Assembly: GCA_905183005.1 (NCBI GenBank)
Contig: CAJJDO010000016.1
Coordinates: 131,949-195,948 of the forward strand
From: Paramecium pentaurelia
Lineage: Eukaryota; Ciliophora; Oligohymenophorea; Peniculida; Parameciidae
Direction of reading: 5' to 3'
Length of the DNA: 64,000 nucleotides
The translations under genes were made by a program, and so were the position numbers. A model generated the notes under the pieces. The model saw nothing but the letters and a program-made list of their open reading frames with translations. It was not told the DNA's origin and ran no database searches. The first letter of the stretch is position 1, and every line of letters begins with the position of its first letter. Positions 16,201-29,043 of the stretch are shown in pieces.

Positions 16201-19200
16201 TTGATAATAATGGATTTGATTGTTAAAGTGTTGGTTGGGAAGCAAGTACTGTTGGTGGTGATCCAACATGGACAATTCTTAATTTTACAGCTTAAACTGA
16301 AAATAATCCAATTCCTGCTGGTGATCCAAGTTTACTTACTTATTCAAGATTAGTATTTGAATTTATTACACATAATGAATTAGAAGAATCTTGGCCAATG
16401 GATTTGACTAATAGAATGGCAGCTGCAGATGATAGAGCATAAGTAGCTTGTAATGGTATGTATAAGACAACAGGTGCAAATAGACCATTATAACCTAAAG
16501 GTAATACTTATATAGAATGTTACAATATCAAAGCTGAAAATAAAGTATGGAATAATACTCCATCTTATATAGTTGGAAGTTATTTTGATGCCATTGCAGC
16601 ATCAGAAATGTTCCATTTCTAAATTGCAGATTTTCGTAATGGTTATGTTCAAGGAGCATTCTAACATGTCAAAATTTCAGTAGAAGTCAAATAAGAAGAT
16701 GGTACATTCTATCCATAAAATGAACATTATTGTTGGCATCTTCCACCATCTCTTTATGCTCCTCCAACTCCATCAACAGCATCTACTTCAACATGGAATA
16801 TTTAACGATCACAAGTTGCTTTAACTCAATAATAATCTTATTTTGGTGATACCAATGTAGAAAGGTTTGATACTATTGTTTATGATTTCAATTATCCTTA
16901 TACATTGCCAATGAAAGGATATTGTCTATAAAGAAGATACAATGCAAACTTTTCTGATGGTTACTTGTCTCCATGCACACCCTAACATTATAATCATTGG
17001 TGGGTTATGAGTGCTGCCATTTAAGATCCTGCTGTTAGATGGTATTAAAGAGAATCTGGTAATTTTGTAAATCCACCATTTGTTTATAAATAGAATAATC
17101 CTTCGAATGATCCAACCATTTGGAATAACATTGTCTAAGCATCACCATTAAGAATATATATATGGAGAGATAATAGATTGATTAGCAATTAAACATTCTA
17201 ATCAAATGGAGGTAAGATATCTCCTACTACTGGATAATTATTTATTGTTAGTTAAACTACAACAAATGATAATGCCAAAAATACTATGGTTAGACATCAT
17301 ATAGGAATTCATTTTCAAACTACTACTTCAGCTATGAAACATATTAGATTATGGGCACCAAATGACTATTAAAATATTTAAGATTGTAAAGTTAATAGAG
17401 GATTAGTTAATAGAGATCATGCTGATCTAGATAATAAAATTACTTGTGTCATTACTAAATTGCCTGCTCCTATTGATAAATGGCTTATAGAAATTGATAA
17501 CTTCTAGACTTATCAAGGACATGGTGAAGATTAATGGATGATAATTGATTTTAATTTGACCAATCCCAATGCTGAAAAATGGACTGGTAGTTGGTATGGT
17601 AAAACTTATGAGAGTTTAACTAATTTATCATATGTGATAGATGAATCTAAAGGTACAGATGGATAAACTTGGGTTGGAGATTCTGTTAAATAACCAAATC
17701 TATTTAGAGTTTGGAGAAATACTATTTCATATGAGAATAGAAGAGCTTAGACTGATGATTATGCTGAAGTTCATATGAGAGTTTTACCTAGAACAAGTCA
17801 TCCAGCAACAACAGATAATTCAAATACAGAAGTACAAATTTGGTTACCACTTGCTTATGATTTAGCCAATGGAGGTGATCCTCTTTGTTAAATCAGTAAT
17901 GAATATCATACAGATTTGGATTCTGTTAATTGCAAAATCACTTCAGACAGAAAGATTACTTTAAGTACTGATAACACTTATGGATTAAAACAAGAATGTT
18001 CAATGGTTACTGTGACAACTAAAAATGCCATTGGTGGAAATGGTATTAAATTACCATCTAAACCCTAAGATGACACATTCTAAGTTTTCATAGATTCAAA
18101 AGATTCTAGTGGTAAAGTATAAAGAGAGTACAATTACAATTAAGCTTATGCAGTCCCAGATCCAATTACATCTGCTACTGATCCTACTTTTTCAATTAAA
18201 TCAACTATTAGAGAAGCAAATCAATTTACTGTTATTAAAGCAACATTCACAGCTCCACTTGATATTCCAGCAGGTTATGATACTTCCTCACCAGGTCAGG
18301 ATCCTTTAACTGCTCCTCCTATTGGAACATTAAGATATAAATTTAATACTAAAGATTTTGTTAATAATGGATATTCTGGATTCCCATTAAATCTTGGTTA
18401 AACAAGTACAAATGTACTATGTTAAGGTTTTGGAAATTTGAAAGGTACATTACAATGTACATTAATTGCTTCTACCTAAGTTTCTCCAGATTATCCAGCA
18501 ATCATTGAAGTTAGAGGTTTTGATTATATCAGTGCAGGTGATTTAGTAGAAGTTCATTTTTTGAATATTAAAAATGGATTTACTTATTAAAATAAAGGAA
18601 ATGTCACTTTATCAGCATATAAAATGAAGGGTGATGGCACAAAAGTAGAATTAATTTAAGATTCAACTGGTTTTGTACCTGTTTATGATGCTAATTGTTA
18701 TGGTAATCTATGTTATAAAGTTTTTACCACATGTCCAACCAATACTCAAATCTATATAGATCCTAACACAGTGGGAGCTTTCATGAAAGTGACTATAGAA
18801 AATATATACATCAATTGCACAATTCCATCCACAATATATTAACCACTATAGCCAGGAGACTAAGTAATTCTTACATTCCCTTAAGAATTTGAATTCCCAT
18901 CTGAATCAAATAATGCTATATCTGCAATATGGAATGATATTTAGATGCAAACTATTGTTTATCCTTTGACAAGAGAAATCTATTTCACTTTCCCTGCAGG
19001 ATCAAGTCCAATTACAGATTGCCCTAATATATTAAAGATATCTTAATTAAGAGGTCCAGCTTATTACTTCACAACTCCTTATGATATTAGAATGAGGATT
19101 GTTAAATCATAATACAGAAGAGTGGATTGCATAATTAGTGGAGTCTAACCTCCATTAGTAGCAGCACCAAGCACATAATCTATGTTATTAAGTAGTTATT

Positions 19201-22200
19201 TTGCTGGTGATATCTTTGTTAATTATGATTTCAAATTTTCTCCAAGTTATAAGATTCCAGCTGGAGGTTCAATTAATATTGGATTCCCAAATCGTGGTTT
19301 ATTAAATTACAATCATGTTACATCTAGTAATCCTCCAGCTGTATGTAGTTTACTCAATTCAGTTTATATCACTAGTTGTGTATTGAGTACTACTGGAATT
19401 TAGGTAACTGTAGCATAAGATATACCAGCATAATAAGAATTATAAATAAAATTAAGTGGAGTTAAAAATTCTGATTATTCTGGATAGACATTACCATCTG
19501 ATTATTTATTAACAATGTATCATCCAAATGGATAGAAAGTAAATGAATAAGAATTTTCACCAATTTTATTTTATGCTAAGAAAAATGTTGGTGTTATTTA
19601 TATGAAATTATCAAATACTAATAGCTTTTAATCTGTAACAGCATCATATACATTTGTTATTTAAAATTCATACACAGTTCCAGCATCTGGAGAAATTGTA
19701 TTAAAAATGCCTAAAGAATGGGCTTCTGTTGTAACTAATTCAATCACATTAGCTAAATTAAGTGCTTCTTGGACAAGTGATGCTTTATCATATACTTATA
19801 CAATTGATTCTTCTTCAGATTTTAATAATTATTTATTAAAAATCAAAAATCAATTTACTTGGCCTCAAGGAGGATCTTTGACTCTATTAATGTTGAAATT
19901 GAGAAATCCCTCTTTTGAAAGTACTAAAATATTTTAAGCATAAACTTATTATGATAATGTTTTACTTGATTAGACAGATCCATTGGATTCTTCTTTGAGA
20001 TTCATATATAAACCTGCTGTTCCTTCACTTTAAATTAACAATTTCATTATGGAACCTTCAAATGCAGGAGAAGTATCAACATATTCTTTGAATATGACAA
20101 CAAGTGGAAATATGACATCTGGTAGCACAATTCAAGTTTAATTTCCAACTGATACTTATCCTCCAGGATTAACTAGATATGATTTATCATTAGGATGTAA
20201 TTTATTATTCAAAAATGGAACAAATGTAACTGTTCCATGTTCTGCTGCTAATTCAAAATTGACTGTCAGTTTAAATGCTAATATTGATTAAAGCACTGAA
20301 TTTACACTTTAAATTGTAGGAATAACAAATCCAAATTATGATACATCTGCTATAAAAGGATCTATTGATGTATTAACAACAGATTCTAATAATAATGTTT
20401 TAACTTATAATAGTGGAGCAGCTGAAATTAATCCAACAGCAGCACCATAGACAATGAAATTAGTAAAATTAGCTACTTCATCAACAAATTTACAAGTTAA
20501 AGCTGCTTATACATTATGTGTTTTGACAGATATAAGTATTCCTATGGGAGCATAAGTATTTGTAGATTTTCCATAATAATTTACATTTAAATCATCCTCT
20601 TATCCTTGTTATATAAGTTTAGATCATAATAATGCTCTATTGCCATATGACAATTCAACTTCATCTCCTTCTTGTAAAAATTCAAATTCTTTAAGAAGAA
20701 TTGCTGTCTCTGCCCATACAGCTGCTTATGTTGGTAATTAAAAAGCTCCAGCTTAATTATGTTACATATTAGAGAATATTGAGAATCCAAGTTCTGCTGG
20801 TCCTACTGATAATTTTGTAGTAAGTATATATGATACATAAAATAAAAATATTGTAGCATAAACATTTGGAACTCTATCACCAAATTCAACATTATCATTT
20901 AGTTAATAAGGATTAGTAATCACAGTTGAAAGTATAGATCCATTACCTAGATATCTCACAACAAAACCCATTAAAGTAACACTTCAAAGATCTGTCAGTC
21001 ACACTGTAACTTTAACACCTCAATCAACTGAATTTAAATTCATTCCACCAGAATTAGTATTTTTACCTGCTAATGGACCTGAAATGTATTTCAAAATCTA
21101 AGCAATTGATGATGATGCCACTGAAGTTGGACTAAAATAATTTAGTTGGCTCAAAGTAGAATCAGCTACTGCTAAATTTTCAGAGATGGCTGATTCTTTC
21201 TTTTAATATGTAGATAAACCAACAGCTAATTAATTATACATGACAATTAATCCAAGAGTATTTAGAGTAGCCTTAGGTGGAACATCATTACCTATGACTT
21301 TAACTCTTTCTTAACCAGCTGCATAAGACTTATTAGTCAATTTCACTACAATAAATCCTTATTAAGATAGTTCATTAGTATTTGAACCAATTAATGCAGC
21401 TGGATAAGTCAAATTCCCTGCTGGTACAACTTCAATTTAACTTTAATATACTACTAAATAAACTGCTTTATCAGGCTAGATTTAATTTGAAATAGTTGAT
21501 AAATACAGTTCCTTATATACAATTCTTGATAATATAGTCAATTTTGAAATCTTAGAAACAGATGATAAAATACCTGAAGTAGTTAATTATTATGCTGTCA
21601 ATGTAAAAAGAACCAGCATGTATTTCAGAGCAAGCATTGATGAAAGTGTTACCTTGTATTATTATTTGACTTTGAAAGGTAATCCAAAACCCACAATGGA
21701 TTAAATAAAATCTTAATAAAAACTTACAAATGTATTTACTCAATTTGGAAATAATCAAAGCTTTATTGCTCCTGTAACTTAAGATTATATTTATAATGAT
21801 GTCTATTTAGATCTACAAGGATTAACAGAATAAACAGATTATTCTCTTTATTTCTTTGTTACAGATTTAAGTGGAAATAATAATACAGAAGTCAAATAAT
21901 TCGATTTCACAACAGCTGCCAAATTCTAACCAGCATAATTCAAGATCACTTTGAGTAAAGATATTGATATTGAAAAATTATTGAGTGCATTTGGTTTAGT
22001 CACAGGATTACCTTCTAGTAGCTTTGAAACTATTGAAAGACCTAAGAAATATAACATAGATGGAGAATTAGATTCTGATGTACAATAGATATTAGATTCC
22101 TAAACTGTCACTTATACATTCCAAATAAATCCAGATGCAACTGTTGGTGGTCTTTCACCTTATGAATATATTAGATTAATCTAATAAAATTTAGATCTCT

Positions 22201-22782
22201 TATAATCAGAAATACCAGAAGTTGTAGATTAAAATATTTTCAATACTGCTTGGGAGTATTTTGAATATCCTTAAGAGTTTAAGTATAATCCCATTAAGAT
22301 TAATGTCACAGAAGATACTGTTTATTTCAATGTATCACTTAGATATACTGGTAATCTTTACACTTTGGTTTTACCTGCTGATGCACCAGCACCTTCATCC
22401 AAATAAGTATCCATGGGACTTAATTCTACAAATTATCCTGTTTAAAAGGTAATATTAATATTCATTATATTCATTAGGAATGGGCCTATAAAGTTAGATT
22501 CTAATATAGTAATAAAACTAGTACTGATAATCAATAGCTATATGCTATTTTCAAATACACTCTGCTTTTTGATAATTCTTATTACAAAGCATATTTTACT
22601 GCTGATAACAATTTAATTAGCAATCCAGATTTAATGACCAGTAATTATTTATTTAATTGTTAGATGAATAAATGAAATTAATTGAATTCAAAACCAAGAG
22701 AGAAATTGTTATAATACCTAAAAAGTATTTATAATCAACTTTATTATCTATGATAATGATAATAATCCTTATAATAGGATGA
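1262..22782 (+). CDS. giant repetitive surface-type protein, about 7,129 aa
   Basis: This is the largest gene in the window: five introns and 7,130 codons including TGA. Introns: 1302-1326, 1512-1540, 1869-1893, 22449-22477, 22641-22663. Exon 4 (1894-22448) is one open frame of about 20.6 kb. The N-terminus (MILLFAIITEIIA) is a signal peptide split by intron 1. The C-terminus ends in a hydrophobic stretch (LLSMIMIIILIIG) directly before the stop, so a GPI-type or tail anchor is likely and there is no cytoplasmic tail. Between them lie many degenerate beta-strand-rich units with the recurrent motif IP-x-x-G-x-I-x-I-x-FP, often with one or two Cys. A Trp-rich non-repeat block lies near residues 4770-5490. 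The last 550 residues resemble Calx-beta or fibronectin-III type sheets (LQGLTEQTDYSLYFFV). I infer an extracellular giant adhesin or coat protein. I know no named homologue. The last two introns are inferred from frame and from the hydrophobic tail they reveal. Confidence 0.85.
1410..20600 (+). repeat. coding repeats with IP-x-x-G-x-I-x-I-x-FP motif
   Basis: Within the giant protein the same short signature recurs: SNGRLQITFPQEF (near 1425), YTGRIEYIIPTGF (2370), TTGAITIKIPTGL (6240), KTGKIVIAFPNF (8985), KNGKIIFTFPPLP (15395), QPGDQVILTFPQEF (18850), PAGGSINIGFPNRG (19255), PASGEIVLKMPKEW (19680), SGSTIQVQFPTDT (20120), PMGAQVFVDFPQQF (20545). Spacing between clear copies varies, but several neighbours are 430-450 nt apart. 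Identity between units is low, so these are old protein-level repeats, not recent DNA duplications. The alternation of hydrophobic and polar residues suggests an immunoglobulin-like sandwich. Confidence 0.7.
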
Positions 22783-22879
22783 CCTAGAATGAATAATATG
22801 ATTAATATATTATCAAATCAAAAGAATATTACATTATTATCGATTCTCCTATTCAATAAAAATTAATATCTATTATTAG

Positions 22880-24475
22880 ATGGGAGATAAGAGAATTGAT
22901 AAATACTTATTTAATATCAGTCATAAAATTGGAGAAGGCTCTTATGCTACAGTTTACAAAGGAGTAAATGAAAAAACAGGAGAAAAAGTAGCAATCAAAA
23001 TGCTTAATAAATCTGTCATTAATGCGTATAATCTACCTATTTATACTAAAGTGATGATTATTTAAGAGAAGGATTAATCTAAGAAATCAAAATTATGGGG
23101 AAGTTAAAAAGTCCAAACATTGTCTAACTTTTAGATGTTATGGAAACTTCAAATAATTATTATATTGTTTAAGAATTTTGTGATGGAGGTGATTTTGATG
23201 AGTAATAATCTTTTATTATTTAGATTTCTTAAAAAAAAGAAAAATCTAACTGAAAAAGAAGCCATTAAATTTTTAGTCGATGTCTTAACTGGCTTCACCT
23301 AACTTATTAAAAATGGAATTATTCATAGAGATTTGAAACCTGCCAATATCTTATTAGATAAAACAGTATTAAAATTATAACTATTTCTTTATTAGACCTA
23401 TAAATTAGCAGATTTTGGGTTTGCAAAATGTGTAGATAATTTCAAAAAAGACATGATGTCTTCAATGGTTGGAACTCCATTATACATGAGTCCATAAATC
23501 TTAGATCATAAGAGATATAATTCCAAAACTGATGTATGGAGTATAGGATTCATTTTTTATGAAGCCCTTTTTGGAAAAAGTTAAATTCTCTATTATATTT
23601 TAGCTCCATGGACTGCTAGATCTCCTCCAGAATTATTAAAGAATATCAGAACATAACCATTAAAGTTCCCAACTGATAAAATACCAATCTCTTAAGAAAC
23701 CTAGGATTTAATAATTGGTTGTCTCTAAGCTGATGAATCTAAAAGATTATCATGGGAAGAAATATACAAACATCCTGCAGTTGCCTAATATTTTTAAGAT
23801 ATTGTTAAGGGGAATTCTAAATTAGAAGACAAAGCTTAATATTTGATTAACGATATTAGACTTATGATAATAAAAGAGAAATTAGATATCAGTTAATTAT
23901 TTGCAGAATTAGATATGTCTAAAGATAAAGCATTAGATGTGAATGAATTAGGTAGATTCTTAACAAGAGTTGACAAAGATATCTAAAGAGATGAAATTGA
24001 ATATATCTTTAATAAATTTGATGAGGATGGTAGTAATTCAATAGATTTTGAAGAGTTTAAAAAATGGATGGAAGATAATTCTGTATAAAATAAAAATATA
24101 TTATTAGATATAAGTCAAATAAGAAAAATAGATTAGAGATAGATCAAAGAAATAATCAATTTTAGGAAAGAATACTGTAGAAGATCGTGCAAATTATGTT
24201 ATAGAAAAACTAAAGCTTTCTATTATCAAATATAATATTTAACTTATTGATTTGTTTAAGAAAGTATAATCTATCAATATAATTAGTTTGATAAATCAGC
24301 TGATTTAAAACTAGATTTAAAAGAAATGGGTTAGATGTTGAAAAGAATTGAACCAAGTATAAATGAAGATGAAACTAGAGCAGTCTTTGATTTCTTTGAT
24401 ATCAATAAAGACGGTGAAATTACATTCTAAGAGTTTTAGACTAATTTATAGGAATGCATAGTTCATAAAAAATGA
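22880..24475 (+). CDS. calcium-dependent protein kinase (CDPK), 481 aa
   Basis: This is a Ser/Thr kinase fused to four EF-hands, the CDPK layout of plants and alveolates. Six introns: 23026-23051, 23202-23223, 23366-23395, 23580-23603, 24083-24107, 24264-24286. The kinase domain (about residues 10-265) has the Gly loop GEGSYATVYKG, VAIK, catalytic HRDLKPANIL, DFG, GTPLYMSPQ and DVWSIGF. The EF-hand loops are DMSKDKALDVNE (about 310), DEDGSNSIDFEE (346), DKSADLKLDLKE (421) and DINKDGEITFQE (455). All four keep acidic positions 1 and 12, so calcium control is likely. Two introns (30 and 24 nt) are multiples of three without a stop; they are recognised because the kinase reads correctly only when they are removed (DKT-TYKLADFG, FGKT-PWTARS). 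Starting ATG is the only sensible one. It lies 97 nt after the giant gene and 37 nt before the next. Confidence 0.92.
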
Positions 24476-24512
24476 ATGTTTTAATATATAAACTATTTAA
24501 AATAAGACTTTT

Positions 24513-25971
24513 ATGGATTAAAGTATCTACCAACCTTACTAAATAAAAAATTATACTTTAGTATTACATTATTTTATAGAGGAATTATCTACTTATATCA
24601 GATTAGCTAGACTACTAATATGACTGTTTAGAATTAGAAAATGATTAATGGTCAAGCATTTCTATATTGAAAGGCTATCCATAATATATAAAAATAAGGA
24701 TTCAAGATTATTTCCCTTTAAAAATATTTTTCAATGTAGGAGCTTTTAAATGCAATGCTTATTTTTCATTTTAAACTTCCTAGCCATCTGAAACAAATCA
24801 TCAAAAACATGTTGTTATAAAATAATAAAAAATTATTGTAATTAAGAAGCCAGAAGAACATAAACAATATTTATTTATTTCTCTCTTATGTGATTTTAGT
24901 ACTTAAGTCAAACTTAAAGCATGGTTTTAATGTATAAAATTTTGTTTTATATTAGAATCCCAATATGATAGATGCTATTTTCTTTGTTATTATGGTTAAG
25001 AATAGCACAAAAAGCGAAGTTCTTCACAACATAATAATAAGACAGATGATGAATCATGTATTTCTGATAAAAATAATGCTACTATCATTATAAATAACAA
25101 TAGTATAGAAAAGTCCCTCTTAAGTGATAGCATTGTCCCCCCCATAAAATCTTTAAGTGAAAATCGTAGATTCAATGTTCTGAGATAGAAAAGTGGATCA
25201 ATACCTTTAAAAAGTAGAATTTTATAAGTGTAACAGAAAAAACTTTAATTATACTCATAAAATATAGTTCAAAGATATTAAAGAATGTTAATATAATCAT
25301 ATAAGTCTATAAATTAATCAAGAATGATGAAAAAATACATCAATTAATGGATAATTACACTAAATTTTATTAAGCAAATTGAATCACTCTATGCTCATTT
25401 TAAAATTAATAAAATATTAAAATGCATGTCTAATTCTCCAAAACTATATGCATAAAGATGGAAGCAGATTTAAGAAAAAAATTTTAGTTTAAAAGCTAGA
25501 ATTTTAATATAAGCCAACTTAACTCTGACTTCATACTCAAATTAAATAAATGAAAAAATTGAAAGATAAATATCATAACTCATCTAAATAAGTTTGGCAG
25601 ACAAAAATTTCATTAAAAAACAAGCATAATTATAGTAATCATTTATAAATTTCTACCTAAAAGTTAGACTGATTTAAGAATTTTATTTATAATAAAGAAG
25701 CAAATTCAATATTTAGATGAATTAAATGATTTAAAATATCAGATAATAATAACCAACAATTCTAATTTCAAAATAAAGAATGAAAAGAATTTTGTTTGAA
25801 TTTTATTAGTTGTTATGTGCTAAACATAAATCTTAATATAAGAAATTCTTAGAATGGTAAACACCTAACAATACTTTAATAACTTCAGTTTTCGCATTAT
25901 TTTCAAGACCAAAATTAAATATAATGAAGAATCAAACATTATTGTTATAAATTATCGAATAAACCAAATGA
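24513..25971 (+). CDS. hypothetical protein, about 479 aa
   Basis: I do not recognise this protein. A 19-nt intron (24561-24579) is needed to keep the frame; it would be the shortest intron in the window. Residues 1-130 look beta-rich (SILKGYPQYIKIRIQDYFP, then KCNAYFSFQ and KQYLFISLLC), resembling a C2- or calpain-type sandwich only in general character. The middle (about 160-260) is basic and Ser/Asn-rich, and the C-terminal half is helical, Gln/Lys/Leu-rich and probably coiled coil. There is no signal peptide. The start lies 37 nt downstream of the kinase stop. The 3' end is uncertain: open sequence with protein-like composition continues beyond the TGA at 25969-25971 and could be joined only by an unusually long 42-nt intron. 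The N-terminal exon of 16 codons is also less certain than the rest. Confidence 0.65.
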
Positions 25972-26195
25972 TTTATTGTAATTAGATATATTCTTTAATT
26001 ATTAAAATTTCACTTATTGCATCCTATTATTATTTAAGTCCAATAATTGATCTTATAATTCCAAAAAGGCAATCCATTTTCTACCATAATTTATAAATCC
26101 ATAAACACTCTTTTTATTAATATAATATTGATATAATATTAAGATAATTAAAAAATATATATTATTAAATATTATATTTGCTAAATTTAAGAAAA

Positions 26196-27337
26196 TCATC
26201 TTCTTCTAACTCCAGCTCCCTCTAATTGAGTTACAATCTTGGGAAATAGGGATTATTAAGTTAAAAGCTAATCCATCAATTTATTATGTTCATTGGTTCT
26301 AAAATATAATAATTATAATACCTTTCAACCCATCTGTTATTAGTATTATCTAAATTATCTGAAGCTGTCTTAAAATTGGTTTAAGCATCTCTAAGTAAAT
26401 TTTACTTAGTTTAAATTTAAGCTAAACAATAATAGATTATAATTACAATCTCTAGTTTAGATTTCAGCCTATATTGTAGGTATTACAATAGTTGATAAAT
26501 TGGTTATTCTTTAATTATATTGGCTGATATTATGATCATCGATTGCTCTAACTTATTAATAAGCATTTTCTAAGTCTGTTTTGTTTTTAACAACAGTGTC
26601 TCTCAAATTTTGAATTAACTTTTAAACTTTTGCAGTTGCTTCTGAATCATTGAAACTTGGTGCCATGATTTAAGTAAATGCAGTGATCAAAGGTGCATAC
26701 ATAATTCTTTAATGTTATAATTGTTTTAGACCTTCTTCTAAGAATGAAACACTTCTATTCTAAATGAATGAACCATCTCTAAGTTATCCAATCAATTACA
26801 AAGCTGAATCAAGAGCTTAAACAGCATTTGTATATTAATTTTATTGACCATTGAAGATACCTTCTTCTTATTTGATTCTAGCAGATAATCCATCAGCTAA
26901 TGATTAAACTTCCTTCAATTCATCTATTTTTCCATTTAAAGCAATTTATAATAAGTCTCTACTTTCAGTAAAATCTGTAACATCTATCTCTAATTATGCA
27001 ATCTAATAAAGTAAGGATATAAGATTACTTCATTCTAGAATTGTGTGATTTGACCTGAAAAAAATTCCTTATCTGTGAAATATTAGACTTCATCTTACTA
27101 ATATGCTTGTTATTCATCAGTCAATCTTTATTTAATTGAATTTTATAAGTCATCAAGTGCTGCATATAATTTAGAGAAATCAAATTGTTATGCCTTTGAT
27201 TTTAAGCTTAGTAATTTCAAGAAAGCTTTGCCCAAATGAGTTTATTCTAATTCATTCATTACTTAATTAGATAAAGGACCTTGAATTTGACTTGCCAAGG
27301 TGAGAGAAATCAAAAGTATAGAAACTAATTTCCTCAT
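26196..27337 (-). CDS. trichocyst matrix protein precursor (TMP family), 355 aa
   Basis: Trichocyst matrix proteins are secretory precursors that are cleaved and packed as a crystalline core in the trichocysts of Paramecium, which expand explosively on exocytosis. Three introns on the complement: 27003-27028, 26422-26446, 26299-26321. The product starts with a signal peptide (MRKLVSILLISLTLASQ) and is otherwise almost entirely helical with heptad spacing, e.g. SALQLIGQLRDGSFIQNRSV, FLEEGLKQLQ, YAPLITAFTQIMAPSF and KVQKLIQNLRDTVVKNKTDL. These blocks, their order and the length of about 350-400 aa are what I know of the TMP family; the assignment rests on remembered family features, not a search. 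It ends with a basic GAGVRRR. The family is large and multigene. It is convergent with the hypothetical gene ending at 25971 and divergent from the RING gene, with 392 nt of upstream DNA. Confidence 0.85.
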
Positions 27338-27729
27338 ACAATCCGTTTTTAATATTAATATAAATAATTAACATTATATAATATAAAATTGAAAATAACT
27401 TTATATCTGTCTATCAAATATGTATTTATAGAGACTTAAAAAATAGAGTGATCTAAATACGAATATCTCTAATTATTAATAATTTGTAGTAAAAATAAAT
27501 ATATCAATTTAAAGCTTAGAAATATTTATATATCAATATAATTCATTTTGCAACTTATGAATTGATCTTGGTTGTTTTGATGAAACAGATATTTATTTTA
27601 ATTTGTAATTTTTTAATGAGAATTATATTACTTAAAAAAGAATAGATTTTAGTGATATATAATAATATTTATAGAAAAATAATAAATAAAGATTTTTTGA
27701 TAATAAATTTAATAAGTTTATTATAAAAT
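27338..27729. promoter_or_regulatory. divergent intergenic region, TMP / RING gene
   Basis: These 392 nt hold the upstream regions of the trichocyst matrix gene (left) and the RING gene (right). The sequence is very AT-rich and I see no open frame of coding character on either strand. TMP genes are known to be co-induced after trichocyst release, so a shared control element would be expected here, but I cannot identify one by eye. Confidence 0.4.
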
Positions 27730-28966
27730 ATGTAAGAATAACAAGATCAAATGAAATTATAATTAGAAGCAGAAATAAAATAATTAGCAATAGAATTTGT
27801 TAGAGAATAATACCTAGAAATCATTTTATATCTATATGTTTATTTATTAATTTCCTTTTATTTAGAAAGTATTTTATCAATAATCTAGATTGTGATTTGT
27901 CTAATATTTATTGATATATGTAATATTTGTGATATTTTTTAATAGGCAAATTGGTTTAAACTTGTTATTGTTTATAAAAGGAATTAAGGGTTTATTATTA
28001 TTTAGAATCGTTCATTTATTGTTTAATGAAAATGTGTTATATTTTAATTGTTATGCTGGAAATTCAATTTTATATGATGTTAATAATGTTTCCATTATTA
28101 TTGTTGATCCTAAGATTGCTAATATATTGCAATAAAAAGAAATACTATGCATTTATTGCATTCTAATAGTTCGTATAGCATAAAGAATGACATAATAGTT
28201 TAATGTACTATGGAAGATAGTAATATTAGTTGAAACTTTATCAGTAACTCTAAAATTGGATAATTTTGTTTCTTGGGATTGGATATAAGTATTATGGTTG
28301 TTTTTAATATTACTAATATTAAATGGAGTAATAACTTTTGTATCAGTTCTATATTTTATAATAAAAGTAATTCCAACTTTGATAAAAAAGAATGAAAAAT
28401 AAAGAAGTATTTAATATTATTAATATAAAGTTTCCTATTATGTGTAATTTGTTCTATATTAGACAACAATATTTTTGACAAATATCTTTTTATATATCAA
28501 TCATTATGCCTTGATAATAATTCTACCTATTTTATTCATTATTTTAACATTATTCACTTATTACAAAAAGAGAGATTTGGAATTATATTATACAAATTTC
28601 ATATTTAATTTAGAAATTGGAAAGGATTTAGAATAAAAACAATAACCTTATGAATAAGCAACAACAATTTTATAAAGAGTTTCAACTAATTATTATAAAC
28701 CAATTATGACAAATGTTGGATAAAGATAATCAAGTTAACCACCAATGTTAAGTAATGATTTATAATCTGTGAATTCTGAAGAATAAAATTTATGCATTAT
28801 ATGTTAAGATAAAATTGGAGAAAAGATTTTTATGCCTTGTGGTCATGGCAAATTTTGTGCTCATTGTATAGGAAATACTGAAGCTTGCTTTCTTTGTCGA
28901 AATGGAATTACTTAAATTCTTACAGTATAATAAGAACATATAAGTTTTGGAATTGTTGCTAAATGA
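27730..28966 (+). CDS. multi-pass membrane RING-finger protein, 403 aa
   Basis: Probably an E3 ubiquitin ligase anchored in an internal membrane. The N-terminal 270 residues are strongly hydrophobic with about five to six candidate membrane segments (e.g. ILYLYVYLLISFYL, LWLFLILLILNGVITF, YALIIILPILFIILTLF), followed by a Gln/Ser-rich linker. The C-terminal RING (about residues 345-385) has the full C3HC4 pattern: CIIC, then CGHGKFCAHC, then CFLC, with spacing C-x2-C-x11-C-x-H-x3-C-x2-C-x6-C-x2-C. One intron is required to keep the frame; I place it at 27964-27988 (25 nt), but a 19-nt alternative starting at 27970 would also work, changing two residues. The ATG at 27730 opens an Arg/Gln-rich cytosolic start. 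Substrate and compartment are not deducible. Confidence 0.8.
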
Positions 28967-29043
28967 TATTTTAAAAAAATAATATATATATAAATATGAT
29001 ATGATGGATTTTATTTAAATCATTATATTTATTATCAATTTAT

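Noticed and set aside
25972..26190. Extension of the 479-aa hypothetical protein by a further 60-70 residues
   Set aside because: It would need a 42-nt intron, longer than any other here, and the extension would run into the 3' end of the convergent trichocyst matrix gene.
27911..28135. Start of the RING protein at the internal frame of 27911
   Set aside because: It lacks an ATG and skips the upstream charged N-terminus. A single 25-nt intron links the ATG at 27730 to the same frame.
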